64,000 nt of DNA, taken from Streptomyces sp. CB02923 (GTDB taxonomy: Bacteria > Actinomycetota > Actinomycetes > Streptomycetales > Streptomycetaceae). Position numbers and translations under genes: made by a program. A model generated the notes under the pieces. That model was not told where the DNA came from and did not search any database. It saw only the letters and a list, made by a program, of their open reading frames with translations. The stretch is from NCBI RefSeq assembly GCF_001905005.1, contig NZ_LWKZ01000024.1:713299-777298 (forward strand). The letters are read 5' to 3'. Shown piece by piece: positions 16,227-24,945 of the stretch (its first letter is position 1; every line of letters begins with the position of its first letter).

Positions 16227-17825
16227 TCACGTCATCGCCGCCCCCAGCCCCACGAATGCGCAGATGAGGACGGCGAGGATGGCCAGCAGCGGCCACACGA
16301 AGCGCAGGTACCTGTTGTAGCCGACCTTGGCCAGCGAGACGCCGCCCATGATGACGGCGGTGGTCGGCACCCACAGGTTCATCCAGCCGCTGGCCGCCTG
16401 CCAGGCCGTGACCACCACCGCCCGCGAGACGTGCGCGAAGTCGGCCAGCGGCGCCAGGATCGGCATGGCGAGGGTGGCGTGGCCGGACGTGGAGGGGATG
16501 AGGAAGGCCAGCGGCAGGTTGACGACGTAGACCATCATGCCGAACAGCGCCGACGGCGTGCCGGAGACGGCGCCCTCGACGGCGTGCAGGACGGTGTCCG
16601 TGATCTTCGCGTTGTTCATGATCGTGGTGACGCCGCGGGCCAGCACGATCACCAGGGCCGGGGAGACGAACTCGGCGACGCCCTGCACGAAGGTCGAGCT
16701 GAGCTTCTGTTCGCCCATCCGCGCGATGATCCCGACGAGGATCGAAGCCGTGATGAACAGGGCGGCCAGCTGGGGGAAGGACCAGCCCAGTTCGAAGGCG
16801 TACGGCGCGGCGTCGGCGTCCCCGGTGAGCGCCCCGGACCACGGGATCACCGAGAAGATCATGAAGGCGAAGACCAGTGCCACGGTGACCAGCACGGTCT
16901 TGTGCAGCCCGGTCAGGGGCGGCGGCTCCGCCGCGTCGTCGGCGACCCGCGCGCGGTCCCGGTCGCCGGGCAGGAAGCCGACGAGGGAGCGGTCCGGGTC
17001 GGCCCGTACGCGCTGCGCGTAGCGCACCACGTAGCCGATGGTGACGGCGGTCAGCACCAGCCACATCACCACCCGCAGCGCGATGCCGTCGCCCAGGGAG
17101 ATGTCGGCGGCGGAGGAGGCCACGCCGGTGGCGAAGGGGTTGACGGTGGAGCACAGGACGCCGATGCCGGCGCCGAGGATGATCGTCGCGGTGGCCACCA
17201 TCCGGTCGTAGCCGAGCGCCAGCATCAGCGGTACGACCAGGCCGTAGAAGCCGAGTGTCTCCTCGGCGAAGCCCTCGACCGTGCCGAGCAGCGAGAAGAC
17301 GGCCATCACGCCGATGATCAGCAGGGCGCCGCGGTGGCGCAGGCGGTGGGCCAGCCGGCCGATGCCGCGGTCCAGTGCGCCGGTGGAGAAGACGACCGTG
17401 ATGAACGCGCCGATGGCGAGGACGAAGAGGAACACGCCCGCGCTGCCGTACAGTTCGCCCGCCAGCGTCGGGCCGACCTGCCCGGTCTTGGTGTCCTGCA
17501 CTCCGTACAGGCCGTTGACGGGCGACAGGAAGAGGTCGTTGAGCCGGTCGGTGAAGGACTGGCCGGAGGGCGCGCGGTGGTAGGTGCCCTGCTGCGGGGT
17601 GCCCTCGGCGTCGCGGTCGTAGGTGCCGGAGGGGATGACGAAGGCCAGGGCCCAGACCGCGAGGGTCACGATGGCCAGGACGGTCAGGGCGCTGGGGAAG
17701 GTGAACCTGCGCCGGGGGCGGTCCGGGCCGCCGTCGGCGGTGGCCGTGCCGGTGGCCGGGGGCTGCTCGGCGGTCCGGAGGGTCTCGTCGGGCCGGGGGT
17801 TCTCGTCGGGCATCGGGGCGCTCAC
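16227..17825 (-). CDS. YfcC-family membrane transporter
   Basis: A 532-residue polytopic membrane protein of the YfcC/DcuC-like ion-transporter group. A 35-residue polar N-terminus is followed by about 12 hydrophobic spans. Family-like features include LAVWALAFVIPSGTYDR in the first span and loop, GTVEGFAEETLGFYGLVVPL, and the C-terminal IPSTSGHATLAMPILAPLAD motif. Members are predicted to move dicarboxylates or amino acids/peptides. The GTG start at 17825 overlaps the stop of the upstream M20 peptidase (GTGA), so the pair is co-translated and the cargo is probably the substrate or product of that peptidase. Confidence 0.88.
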   Translation of the reverse strand: MSAPMPDENPRPDETLRTAEQPPATGTATADGGPDRPRRRFTFPSALTVLAIVTLAVWALAFVIPSGTYDRDAEGTPQQGTYHRAPSGQSFTDRLNDLFLSPVNGLYGVQDTKTGQVGPTLAGELYGSAGVFLFVLAIGAFITVVFSTGALDRGIGRLAHRLRHRGALLIIGVMAVFSLLGTVEGFAEETLGFYGLVVPLMLALGYDRMVATATIILGAGIGVLCSTVNPFATGVASSAADISLGDGIALRVVMWLVLTAVTIGYVVRYAQRVRADPDRSLVGFLPGDRDRARVADDAAEPPPLTGLHKTVLVTVALVFAFMIFSVIPWSGALTGDADAAPYAFELGWSFPQLAALFITASILVGIIARMGEQKLSSTFVQGVAEFVSPALVIVLARGVTTIMNNAKITDTVLHAVEGAVSGTPSALFGMMVYVVNLPLAFLIPSTSGHATLAMPILAPLADFAHVSRAVVVTAWQAASGWMNLWVPTTAVIMGGVSLAKVGYNRYLRFVWPLLAILAVLICAFVGLGAAMT

Positions 17826-19336
17826 GCGGCGGCTCCGGTGCGGAAGGCGGCGGCGTATTCGCGCAGGAAGACGGCCTCCGCGAGGACCGCGCCGCGCAGT
17901 TCCGAGAGCAGCACCCGTTCGTCGGGGGCGTGCAGGTTGCACTGTTTGTCCTCGGCGCCGAAGATCAGGACCTCGGCTTCCGGGACGGCCCGCGCGAGGC
18001 CGTCGACGAGCGGGATGGAGCCGCCGCCCGCGGCGTGCACGGGGTCGGCTCCCCACGCCCGGCGCATCGCGGCCGCGGCGGCGCGGTAGGCGGGTCCGCC
18101 GGTACGGGCCTCGAAGCCGGCGCCCGCGTCGCCGGGCGTCACGGTCAGCGGGATGCCGAACGGACGCAGCCGTTCCAGGTGCCGTACGAGCGCGGCGAGG
18201 GCCTCCTTCGGGTCCTGGCGGGGGTGGCAGCGCAGGTTGAGCTTGGCGCGGGCGTACGGCACGACGGCCGAGGCGGCGTGGTCCACGGAGGGTGCGTCCA
18301 GGCCCATGACGGTGATGGCCGGGCCGCTCCACAGGCGCTCCCCCAGCCCGCCGGAGCCGAGGAGCGGCATCCCTTCCCGTACGCCGGCCAGGTCGCGGAA
18401 CTCCGTCTCGGTGGGGGCGCTGCCGGCCCACGGTTCGCGGCGCAGCCCTTCGACGGCGACGTCTCCGTGCACGTCGTGGAGGGTGGCCAGGGCGTTGAGG
18501 AGGGCGAGCAGGGCGTCCGGGGCGGCGCCGCCGTACTCGCCGCTGTGCACCGCCTCGTCGAGTGTGCGCACTTCCACGGTCAGTTCGGCGGCGCCGCGCA
18601 GGCCGGTGACGAGGGTGGGTGTCCCGGCGCGGAGGTTGCCCGCGTCGGCGATGACCATCGCGTCGCAGGCGAAGCGCCCGGGGTCGGTGGGCGGGTAGTC
18701 GTCGAAGGCGCTGCCGTACTCCTCCTGCCCCTCGAAGACGATCTTGATGCCGACCGGGGGACGGCCGCCGTGGACGCGCAGCGCGCCGAGGTGGACGAGG
18801 AGGTTCGCCTTGCAGTCGGCGATGCCGCGGGCCCGGATGGCGGGGCCGCCGTGCGGGTCCTCGAAGTCGGTGGGTTCGAAGGGCGGTGACGTCCACAGGC
18901 GGAGGTCGCCCGCGGGCTGGACGTCGTAGTGGGCGTACAGGAGGACGGTGGGGGCGTCCGGTGTGGGCGGCGGGATGGTGCCGGTGATGACCGGCGCGGT
19001 GTCGGGGAGATCCAGCTCGCCGAGGTCCGTGACGCCCGCTGCGCGCAGCAGGGCGCGGAGTTCGTCGCGCGCCGCCAGCACCGGCTCGGGCGGGTGGCCC
19101 GGGAAGGCGACCGAGGGGATCGCCGCCAGCCGCTTGAGGTCGTCGCACAGGGAGGGCATCAGGCCGTCCACGGCGGTTTCGAGGTCGTCGGCGGCCGGGG
19201 GCGGGGGGCCCGCGGACGCTGTCGGGGGTACGGCGTGCGCGGGTTCGGCCTGCGCGAGGTCGGCCTGCGCGGGTTCGGCCTGCGCGGGTTCGGCGTCCGG
19301 GTGCCGGGCGTGCGGTGGGTGGGCGTTCGGGTCCAC
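17822..19336 (-). CDS. M20 family metallopeptidase (dipeptidase-like)
   Basis: A 504-residue zinc peptidase. The first 50 residues are a Pro/Ala/His-rich extension with a repeated AEPAQ unit, encoded by a 15-bp tandem repeat at about 19237-19296. The catalytic domain follows: VLLYAHYDVQPAGD (zinc His and adjacent Asp), the RGIADCKANLL substrate segment, FEGQEEYGS (catalytic Glu pair), then the lid domain, and a C-terminal CNLHAPDERV zinc His block. It should hydrolyse dipeptides or N-acyl amino acids in the cytoplasm. GTG 19336 is the first start; a later in-frame start inside the repeat cannot be excluded. Confidence 0.92.
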   Translation of the reverse strand: MDPNAHPPHARHPDAEPAQAEPAQADLAQAEPAHAVPPTASAGPPPPAADDLETAVDGLMPSLCDDLKRLAAIPSVAFPGHPPEPVLAARDELRALLRAAGVTDLGELDLPDTAPVITGTIPPPTPDAPTVLLYAHYDVQPAGDLRLWTSPPFEPTDFEDPHGGPAIRARGIADCKANLLVHLGALRVHGGRPPVGIKIVFEGQEEYGSAFDDYPPTDPGRFACDAMVIADAGNLRAGTPTLVTGLRGAAELTVEVRTLDEAVHSGEYGGAAPDALLALLNALATLHDVHGDVAVEGLRREPWAGSAPTETEFRDLAGVREGMPLLGSGGLGERLWSGPAITVMGLDAPSVDHAASAVVPYARAKLNLRCHPRQDPKEALAALVRHLERLRPFGIPLTVTPGDAGAGFEARTGGPAYRAAAAAMRRAWGADPVHAAGGGSIPLVDGLARAVPEAEVLIFGAEDKQCNLHAPDERVLLSELRGAVLAEAVFLREYAAAFRTGAAA

Positions 19337-19437
19337 GGCGGAACCCCTCTCCGTGGCGTCTGGCGCTCACTCGACTGGCGTTCAGGTTCAGTGCGGCAAT
19401 CGAGCGCACCTCCGGCGCCGTCGGCAGGCGCCGCCCC

Positions 19438-20523
19438 TCAGGCCGGCGGTCCGCCCAGCGCCATCGCTGCCCTCATCGCCACGTTCCGCAGACCCGTCAG
19501 CCGCCGCGCGTGCGCCATCCGGTTCATCAGCCGCGCCGTGCGCACCAGCCGCTGGGTCACGGAACGCCGCTCATGATCATACGTACGGAGGGCCGTCGCC
19601 ACCTCGGACGACACCCGCAGGGACCGCGCCAACTCCACGGCGTCGACCAGCGCTTCACACGCACCACGTCCCAAATCGGGCGTCATGGCATGGGCGGCGT
19701 CGCCGATGAGCGCGGTACGGCCCCTGACGTACGAGGGCAGCGGCGGGTCGAGGTAGTACAGGTCATGGCGCAGCACGCCCGGTTCGTCCAGCTGCTCCAG
19801 TACGCGGCGCACGGCGGCGTGCCAGTGCCCGAAGCGGGCGTGCAGCACGTCGGCCTCGCGGCCCGGCTCACGCTGCCCTTCGGGGGCGACGGCGCAGGCG
19901 AACCAGTTGGTGCGCCCTCCCGTGGTGGGCGTGATGCCGAACCGCAGCCCTTCACCCCAGGTCTCGGTGACGGTGCCGGTGTCGCCGTCCACCGTGCCGC
20001 GCCAGGACGACGCGCCGACGTAGCGGGCGCGGTACCGCGGTCCGAACAGTGTCGTGCGCGAGGCGCTGTTGAGGCCGTCGGCCGCGATCACCGCGTCATA
20101 CGCGTCCTCCAGCTCCCGGATGTCGTCGACCGGGCGGCCGAAGGTGACCGACCCCTCGCCGCCCGCCGCTTCGTGGAGGAGGGTCAGCAGTCCGGGGCGG
20201 GATATCAGGCGGACGACGTCTCCGGTGCGCCGCTGGAGGGCGTCGGCGTCGAGGGTGGCGATCCGTGCGCCGTCGGGGCGCAGGAAGGCGCCCCCGGTCT
20301 GCGGCCGGCTCAGGTCCCGCACCTGTTCGCCGATGCCGAGGGTGTCCAGGGCGGCCAGTGCGCCGGGCCACAGTCCGAGGGCGGTACCGGCCGCCGGGAG
20401 GCTGCGGGCGCGTTCGAAGACGTCCACGGTCCAGCCGCCGTTGCGCAGGTGGAGGGCGGTGGCGAGGCCGCCGATTCCGCCGCCGACGACGGCTGCCGTA
20501 CGAGGTGTCGGCTCCATGGCCAC
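19438..20523 (-). CDS. FAD-dependent monooxygenase (PHBH/TetX-like)
   Basis: A 361-residue flavoprotein. The FAD Rossmann motif VVGGGIGGLATALHL is at residues 12-26, an RPGLLTLL block follows the substrate-domain entry, and the second FAD motif TALIGDAAHAMTPDLGRGA is near residue 270. This is the class A hydroxylase layout, with a short C-terminus. It is divergent from a TetR repressor across a double palindrome, a classical arrangement in which the substrate or a toxic aromatic induces the enzyme. Possible roles are antibiotic inactivation or aromatic hydroxylation. GTG 20523 is used; ATG 20517 is an alternative start. Confidence 0.9.
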   Translation of the reverse strand: MAMEPTPRTAAVVGGGIGGLATALHLRNGGWTVDVFERARSLPAAGTALGLWPGALAALDTLGIGEQVRDLSRPQTGGAFLRPDGARIATLDADALQRRTGDVVRLISRPGLLTLLHEAAGGEGSVTFGRPVDDIRELEDAYDAVIAADGLNSASRTTLFGPRYRARYVGASSWRGTVDGDTGTVTETWGEGLRFGITPTTGGRTNWFACAVAPEGQREPGREADVLHARFGHWHAAVRRVLEQLDEPGVLRHDLYYLDPPLPSYVRGRTALIGDAAHAMTPDLGRGACEALVDAVELARSLRVSSEVATALRTYDHERRSVTQRLVRTARLMNRMAHARRLTGLRNVAMRAAMALGGPPA

Positions 20524-20524
20524 A

Positions 20525-20568
20525 CGATACTATGTTTATAGTGGATGGGCACTACAAACATAGTATCG
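20525..20568. promoter_or_regulatory. Double TetR operator in the divergent promoter
   Basis: Two 19-bp arms (20525-20543 and 20550-20568) are inverted copies with one mismatch, separated by GATGGG. Each arm itself contains a 14-bp near-palindrome (ACTATGTTTATAGT and ACTACAAACATAGT), so two repressor dimers can bind. The A/T-rich arms also contain the likely -10 elements. Confidence 0.82.
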
Positions 20569-20581
20569 AGGGGTGCGCAGG

Positions 20582-21163
20582 GTGGCACGACGACGGGACC
20601 AGGTCCTGGACGCGGCGATCGGGGTACTGGGCGCGGAGGGGCCGCGCCGCCTGACCTACCAGGCGGTGGACGCCGCGGCGGGGGTGCCGTCCGGCACCAC
20701 CTCCAACTACTTCCGCAACCGGGCCGCGCTGATCGACGGCATCGTCGGCCACCTGGCGGCGCTGGAGCGCCGCGACTGGGAGGAGTTCGCCCGCCGGGCC
20801 GCCCCGTCCGGCGTCCCCGAACTCGCGGCCGCCGTGACACGCTTCATCCTGTACGCGACCGGCCCGGAGCGCGCCAGGACCGCCGCCCGCTACGCCCTCT
20901 GCCTGGAAGCCTCCGCCCGCCCCGAGCTGCGCCCCGCGCTCACCCGCGGGCGCGAGGCCGTCGTCGGCTGGGGCACGGAGTGGATGCGGCGTTTCGGGTC
21001 ACCGGCACCGCAGCGGCACTGCGAGATCCTCTTCGACTACCTCGACGGCATCGCTTTCCACCAACTCTCCTTCCCCGTCGAGGACTTCGACCCAGGGCCG
21101 GGCATCGCAGAGCTGCTCGGCCGGCTGCTCGGCGAGCCCGCGGAGCCGCCCGCCACGCCCTGA
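20582..21163 (+). CDS. TetR family transcriptional regulator
   Basis: A 193-residue repressor. The N-terminal HTH spans about residues 5-50 (VLDAAIGVLGAEGPRRLTYQ, AAGVPSGTTSNYFRNRAALI), followed by the all-helical ligand domain. GTG 20582 is preferred over GTG 20573 because GAGGGG lies at a proper distance only for the former. The double palindrome immediately upstream is its probable operator, controlling both itself and the divergent FAD monooxygenase. The inducer is unknown, presumably the monooxygenase substrate. Confidence 0.92.
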   Translation: MARRRDQVLDAAIGVLGAEGPRRLTYQAVDAAAGVPSGTTSNYFRNRAALIDGIVGHLAALERRDWEEFARRAAPSGVPELAAAVTRFILYATGPERARTAARYALCLEASARPELRPALTRGREAVVGWGTEWMRRFGSPAPQRHCEILFDYLDGIAFHQLSFPVEDFDPGPGIAELLGRLLGEPAEPPATP

Positions 21164-21231
21164 CGGGCGACGCGCCGCGCCACGGCCGAATTCGATGGCC
21201 GCGGCCCGTGGCCTGTGGTGGAGTGACGCCG

Positions 21232-22080
21232 GTGACCACACACGACTCCGAGCGAGCGCGAGCCGCGGCCTACCGTGCGGCGTACGACGAGCAGATGCGG
21301 GACCGCGGGTTCGCGCCGGACACCCCGGGCACCGAGCGGGTCGGTCCCGTACTGCGCAGGACCCTCCCGGCACAGGGCGGGCTGATCCTCTACCGCGACC
21401 TGGGCGGGCTCGACGGGGCGGAGCTGGACGCCTTCATCGCGGCCCAGCGCGACCACTTCGCCGCCCGCGGCCTGCCCGTCGAGTGGAAGTACCACGGCCA
21501 TGACCTGCCCGCCGACCTGCCGGACCGGCTGACCGCCGCCGGTTTTGTACCGGGCGAGCAGGAGACGGTCGTCATCGGCGAGGCGGCGCAGGTCGCCGGG
21601 CCGCCCGGTGAGCCTCCGCTGCCCGAAGGCGTACGGCTGCGCGACGTCACCGGCCGCGCCGACTTCGACCGGATCGGGGAACTGGCCGAAACCGTCTGGG
21701 CCGACGACCGGAGCTGGCTGGCGCCTGCCATGGAGGAGTGGGTGGCGGGGCGCGACGGCGACCCGTGCACGGTGACCGTGGCGGAGTCCCTGGCGGGCGA
21801 GGTGGTCTCGGCGGCGTGGGTGCGCTTCCACCAGGGCACCGCCTTCGCCTCCCTGTGGGGCGGCTCGACGCTGCCCAACTGGCGCGGCAAGGGCGTCTAC
21901 CGCGCCCTGGTCGCGCACCGGGCGGCGCTCGCCGTGGCGCGCGGATTCCGGTACGTACAGGTCGACGCCATGGAGACCAGCCGCCCCATCCTCAACCGGC
22001 TGGGCCTGGTCAGCGCCGCCACGACCGTTCCGTACGTCTGGCAGCCGTCCGGAACGGCCGAGGCGGCCAAGGGTGGCTGA
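21232..22080 (+). CDS. GNAT family N-acetyltransferase
   Basis: A 282-residue protein. The N-terminal third (to about residue 125) is variable. The C-terminal GNAT domain holds the acetyl-CoA loop in LPNWRGKGVYRALVAHRAAL and the following beta5-alpha4 region (RYVQVDAMETSRPILNRLGL). A substrate such as an amino acid, amine or antibiotic cannot be inferred. GTG 21232 is chosen because GGTGGAG lies nine bases upstream; GTG 21223 would overlap that RBS. It follows the TetR gene by 68 bases but has its own RBS, and co-transcription is uncertain. Confidence 0.85.
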   Translation: MTTHDSERARAAAYRAAYDEQMRDRGFAPDTPGTERVGPVLRRTLPAQGGLILYRDLGGLDGAELDAFIAAQRDHFAARGLPVEWKYHGHDLPADLPDRLTAAGFVPGEQETVVIGEAAQVAGPPGEPPLPEGVRLRDVTGRADFDRIGELAETVWADDRSWLAPAMEEWVAGRDGDPCTVTVAESLAGEVVSAAWVRFHQGTAFASLWGGSTLPNWRGKGVYRALVAHRAALAVARGFRYVQVDAMETSRPILNRLGLVSAATTVPYVWQPSGTAEAAKGG

Positions 22081-22132
22081 CGCGCCGATGGTTGGCGCGA
22101 TCTGACCGGTGACGACCCTCACCGGAGTCTGA

Positions 22133-22147
22133 TAGGAAAGCTTCCTA
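22133..22147. promoter_or_regulatory. Palindrome upstream of chitosanase (CsnR-type site candidate)
   Basis: TAGGAA-AGC-TTCCTA is a 15-bp inverted repeat 63 bases upstream of the chitosanase ATG. Chitosanase genes in Streptomyces and relatives are controlled by the ROK repressor CsnR through a palindrome of this kind; the similarity is from memory. No csnR gene lies next to it. Confidence 0.55.
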
Positions 22148-22210
22148 ACGATTGGGATCCCTCACCGCACCACGGCCCTCACCCGGCCCGCTCCCCACTG
22201 GAGGACAACC

Positions 22211-23077
22211 ATGCGTGCCCGATCCATAGGCAAGGCGCTCCGCAAGCCCGCCACCGGACTCACCCTCGGCCTGGTCCTGCTCGCCGTACCGGCCACCGCC
22301 GTCGCCGGCCCGGCGGTCGCCGCCACCGGCCAGGCACCGGCCGCCGCCCGCGCCACCGCCAAGGCGGCGACCGGCCTGGACGACCCGGCGAAGAAGGAGA
22401 TCGCCATGCAGTTGGTCGCCAGCGCCGAGAACTCCACGCTGAACTGGCGGAAGAAGTACGGCTACATCGAGGACATCAAGGACGACCGCGGCTACACCGC
22501 CGGCATCATCGGCTTCTGTTCCGGCACCGGCGACATGCTCGACCTCGTCGAGCTGTACACCAAGCGCAAGCCCGGCAATATCCTCGCCAAGTACCTGCCC
22601 GCGCTGCGCAAGGTCAACGGCAGCGCCTCGCACGCGGGCCTGGACCCGCACTACAAGAAGGACTGGGAGAAGGCCGCCGAGGACCCGGCCTTCCAGCAGG
22701 CGCAGAACGACGAGCGGGACCGGGTCTACTTCAACCCGGCGGTCAAGCAGGGCAAGGCCGACAAGATCGGCGTGCTGGGCCAGTTCGCGTACTACGACGC
22801 GCTCGTCATGCACGGTGACGGCAGCGACAAGACCAGCTTCTCCAGCATCCGCAAGCGGGCCCTGGCCAAGGCCAAGACCCCGGCCCAGGGCGGCGACGAG
22901 AAGGCGTACCTCAACGCCTTCCTGGACGCCCGGGTGTGGGCGATGAAGCAGGAGGAGGCGCACAGCGACACCAGCCGCGTGGACACCGCGCAGCGCGTCT
23001 TCCTGAAGAAAGGCAACCTGAACCTGAACCCGCCGCTGGACTGGAAGGTGTACGGGGACTCGTACCACATCGGCTGA
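22211..23077 (+). CDS. csn: Secreted GH46 chitosanase
   Basis: A 288-residue secreted endo-chitosanase, close to the Streptomyces sp. N174 enzyme in pattern. A signal peptide (about residues 1-40, twin-arginine-free) precedes the mature domain. Catalytic Glu lies in LVASAENSTLNW and the catalytic Asp in YIEDIKDDRGYTAG. Further GH46 blocks are IIGFCSGTGDMLDLVELYT, NGSASHAGLD and the C-terminal NLNPPLDWKVYGD. It cleaves GlcN-GlcN bonds of chitosan. The gene stands alone, preceded by a palindrome at 22133-22147 and followed by a strong hairpin, so it is probably a monocistronic regulated unit. Confidence 0.96.
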   Translation: MRARSIGKALRKPATGLTLGLVLLAVPATAVAGPAVAATGQAPAAARATAKAATGLDDPAKKEIAMQLVASAENSTLNWRKKYGYIEDIKDDRGYTAGIIGFCSGTGDMLDLVELYTKRKPGNILAKYLPALRKVNGSASHAGLDPHYKKDWEKAAEDPAFQQAQNDERDRVYFNPAVKQGKADKIGVLGQFAYYDALVMHGDGSDKTSFSSIRKRALAKAKTPAQGGDEKAYLNAFLDARVWAMKQEEAHSDTSRVDTAQRVFLKKGNLNLNPPLDWKVYGDSYHIG

Positions 23078-23099
23078 GCGAGGCATCGGCCGAGCACGC

Positions 23100-23143
23100 G
23101 GCGGCCCGTACCGATCCGGGAATCCGGCACGGTACGGGCCGCC
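23100..23143. terminator. Hairpin between chitosanase and NCS2 permease genes
   Basis: Perfect 14-bp arms GGCGGCCCGTACCG/CGGTACGGGCCGCC flank a 16-base loop. It lies between two convergent genes, so it can serve both. Confidence 0.68.
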
Positions 23144-23173
23144 GGCTCGCGCGGTACGGGCCGTCGGCTCGCG
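23130..23173. repeat. 22-bp direct repeat, two copies
   Basis: Units at 23130-23151 and 23152-23173 differ at one base. The first overlaps the right arm of the terminator hairpin, so the second copy gives an alternative pairing partner for the left arm. Confidence 0.7.
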
Positions 23174-23177
23174 CGGA

Positions 23178-24593
23178 TCAGTGCGCCGGAGCCGTCTGCG
23201 CATCCGCGGCGCCCCGCTCCGGCTGCTGCGGGACCACCTCCAGCGGCGGCTCACCGCGCCGCTTGCCGAAGTGGTTGAAGGCGAGGTTGAGCACGATGGC
23301 CACGAGGCAGCCGGTGCTGATGCCGGAGTCCAGGACGACCAGCATGTCCTTGGGGAAGTCGTGGTAGAACCGCGGCGCCGCGATCGGTATCAGGCCGATG
23401 CCCACCGCGGCCGCGACGATCAGCGCGTTCTCGCCCTTGTCCATCGCGGCCGTGGCCAGGGTCTGGATGCCGCTGGCGGCGACCGAACCGAACAGCACGA
23501 TGCCCGCGCCGCCCAGCACCGGCAGCGGGACCAGGGAGATCACCGAGGCGGCGACCGGGCACAGGCCCAGCACGATCAGGATCAGGCCACCGGTGGCGAC
23601 GACGAAGCGGCTGCGCACCTTGGTCATCGCGACCAGGCCGATATTCTGCGCGAAGGCGCTGTTGGCGAAGCCGTTGAAGAGCGGGCTGAGGGCGGTGCCG
23701 AGGGTGTCGGCGCGCAGGCCGCCCTCGATGGTGCGCTCGTCGGCGGGCCGGTCCACGATCTTGCCGAGGGCGAGCATGTCGGCGGTGGACTCGGTCATGC
23801 AGACGAGCATGACGATGCACATCGAAATCACGGCTGCGGCGTCGAACTGCGGCGCGCCGAAGTGGAACGGTGCCGGGAAGCCGACGGGGTCCGCCTGCGT
23901 GATCGTCCCGAAGTCGGTGATGCCGACGGGGATCGCGATCAGCGTCCCGGCGACCAGGCCGAGCAGGATGGATATCTGCTGGAGGAAGCCGCGCAGCACC
24001 CGCCGCAGCACCAGCACGATGACGAAGGTGAGCGCCGCCATGCCGATGTTGGTCAGCGAACCGTAGTCGTGGGCCTGTGCGTTGCCGCCCTGGGACCAGT
24101 TGAAGGCGACCGGCAGCAGGGAGACGCCGATCAGGGTGATGACGGTGCCGGTGACCACCGGCGGGAAGAACCGCACCAGCTTGGAGAAGTACGGGGCGAG
24201 GACGAAGCCGAGGACTCCGGCGACGATGACCGCGCCGAAGATGACGGGCAGTGCGTCGCCGGGGCTCTGGGCCTTGCCGATGGCGACCATCGGCGTGACA
24301 CCGGCGAACGAGACGCCGTTGACGAACGGCAGCCTGGCGCCGATCTTCCAGAAGCCGAGGGTCTGCAGGAGGGTGGCGATGCCCGCGGTGAAGAGGCTGG
24401 CGCCCATCAGGAAGGCGGTCTCGGTGGGGCTGAGCCCGCAGGCCGGGCCGACGATCATCGGCGGGGCCACCACGCCCGCGTACATGGCGGCCACGTGCTG
24501 CAGGCCGCTGGTGAACATCTTGAAGGGCGGGAGGGTCTCGTCGACCGGGTGCTTCCGGTCGCCCTGCGCCGTCCGCCCTGGGGTTGCGGCCAC
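23178..24593 (-). CDS. NCS2 family nucleobase/urate permease
   Basis: A 471-residue polytopic membrane protein of the uracil-xanthine (NCS2) family. About 14 hydrophobic spans are visible. The NCS2 region near span 10 (FNGFANSAFAQNIGLVAMTKVRS) matches the family signature around the conserved Asn/Gln pocket, and the span-8 acidic residue lies in MTESTADMLALGKI. It probably imports xanthine or uric acid with protons. GTG 24593 follows AAGGAGG. It is separated from 8-oxoguanine deaminase by a terminator and carries its own upstream region with two kinds of repeated element. It is paralogous to the permease at 26386. Confidence 0.93.
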   Translation of the reverse strand: MAATPGRTAQGDRKHPVDETLPPFKMFTSGLQHVAAMYAGVVAPPMIVGPACGLSPTETAFLMGASLFTAGIATLLQTLGFWKIGARLPFVNGVSFAGVTPMVAIGKAQSPGDALPVIFGAVIVAGVLGFVLAPYFSKLVRFFPPVVTGTVITLIGVSLLPVAFNWSQGGNAQAHDYGSLTNIGMAALTFVIVLVLRRVLRGFLQQISILLGLVAGTLIAIPVGITDFGTITQADPVGFPAPFHFGAPQFDAAAVISMCIVMLVCMTESTADMLALGKIVDRPADERTIEGGLRADTLGTALSPLFNGFANSAFAQNIGLVAMTKVRSRFVVATGGLILIVLGLCPVAASVISLVPLPVLGGAGIVLFGSVAASGIQTLATAAMDKGENALIVAAAVGIGLIPIAAPRFYHDFPKDMLVVLDSGISTGCLVAIVLNLAFNHFGKRRGEPPLEVVPQQPERGAADAQTAPAH

Positions 24594-24708
24594 TGCGGGC
24601 CTCCTTCGATTTCTGCGCCGCGAGGGGGAAGCGGCGCGATGCTGTCACGGAGGGCGTGCGTCGGGTGCGGTGGTGCAGCGGTCCGCGCTTGTGGCGCGTC
24701 GGAGCGGT

Positions 24709-24781
24709 GACGGGTGGTCACGTGGAGACGGGTGGTCACGTAAGCGCGAAGGGGTCGCCGCATATGGCTGACGGTTCGTCA
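24709..24781. promoter_or_regulatory. Repeated elements upstream of the NCS2 permease
   Basis: GACGGGTGGTCACGT occurs twice (24709-24723 and 24727-24741), 18 bases apart, and a perfect dyad TGACG-GTT-CGTCA follows at 24769-24781, inside a wider ATATG/CATAT pair. All lie 115-190 bases upstream of the permease start, where activator or repressor sites would be expected. The rest of 24594-24945 contains only the hairpins listed next. Confidence 0.5.
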
Positions 24782-24824
24782 TATACGGGCCATGGGGGGT
24801 GACGATGCGCGGCATTACCGGGCC

Positions 24825-24891
24825 GGGGGCACGAAGGGACCTCCGTGCCCCCGGGTTCCGGCGCTGGTGGATCCCGCTCGGATCCACCAGC
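24825..24891 (-). terminator. Two hairpins downstream of the 8-oxoguanine deaminase operon
   Basis: Hairpin 24863-24891 has a perfect 12-bp stem (GCTGGTGGATCC) and a 5-base loop. Hairpin 24825-24852 has GGGGGCAC/GTGCCCCC arms. Both follow the deaminase stop (24946) on the minus strand and separate that operon from the next permease. Confidence 0.72.
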
Positions 24892-24945
24892 TCCCGGCCG
24901 GGGCCGTCCCCCCGGCCGAGTTCTCGGGCCGCCGCCGGGCGGGGA

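Noticed and set aside
16431..18089. Long plus-strand frame opposite the YfcC transporter and M20 peptidase
   Set aside because: Low-complexity composition and no recognisable motif, while the minus strand encodes well-supported proteins.
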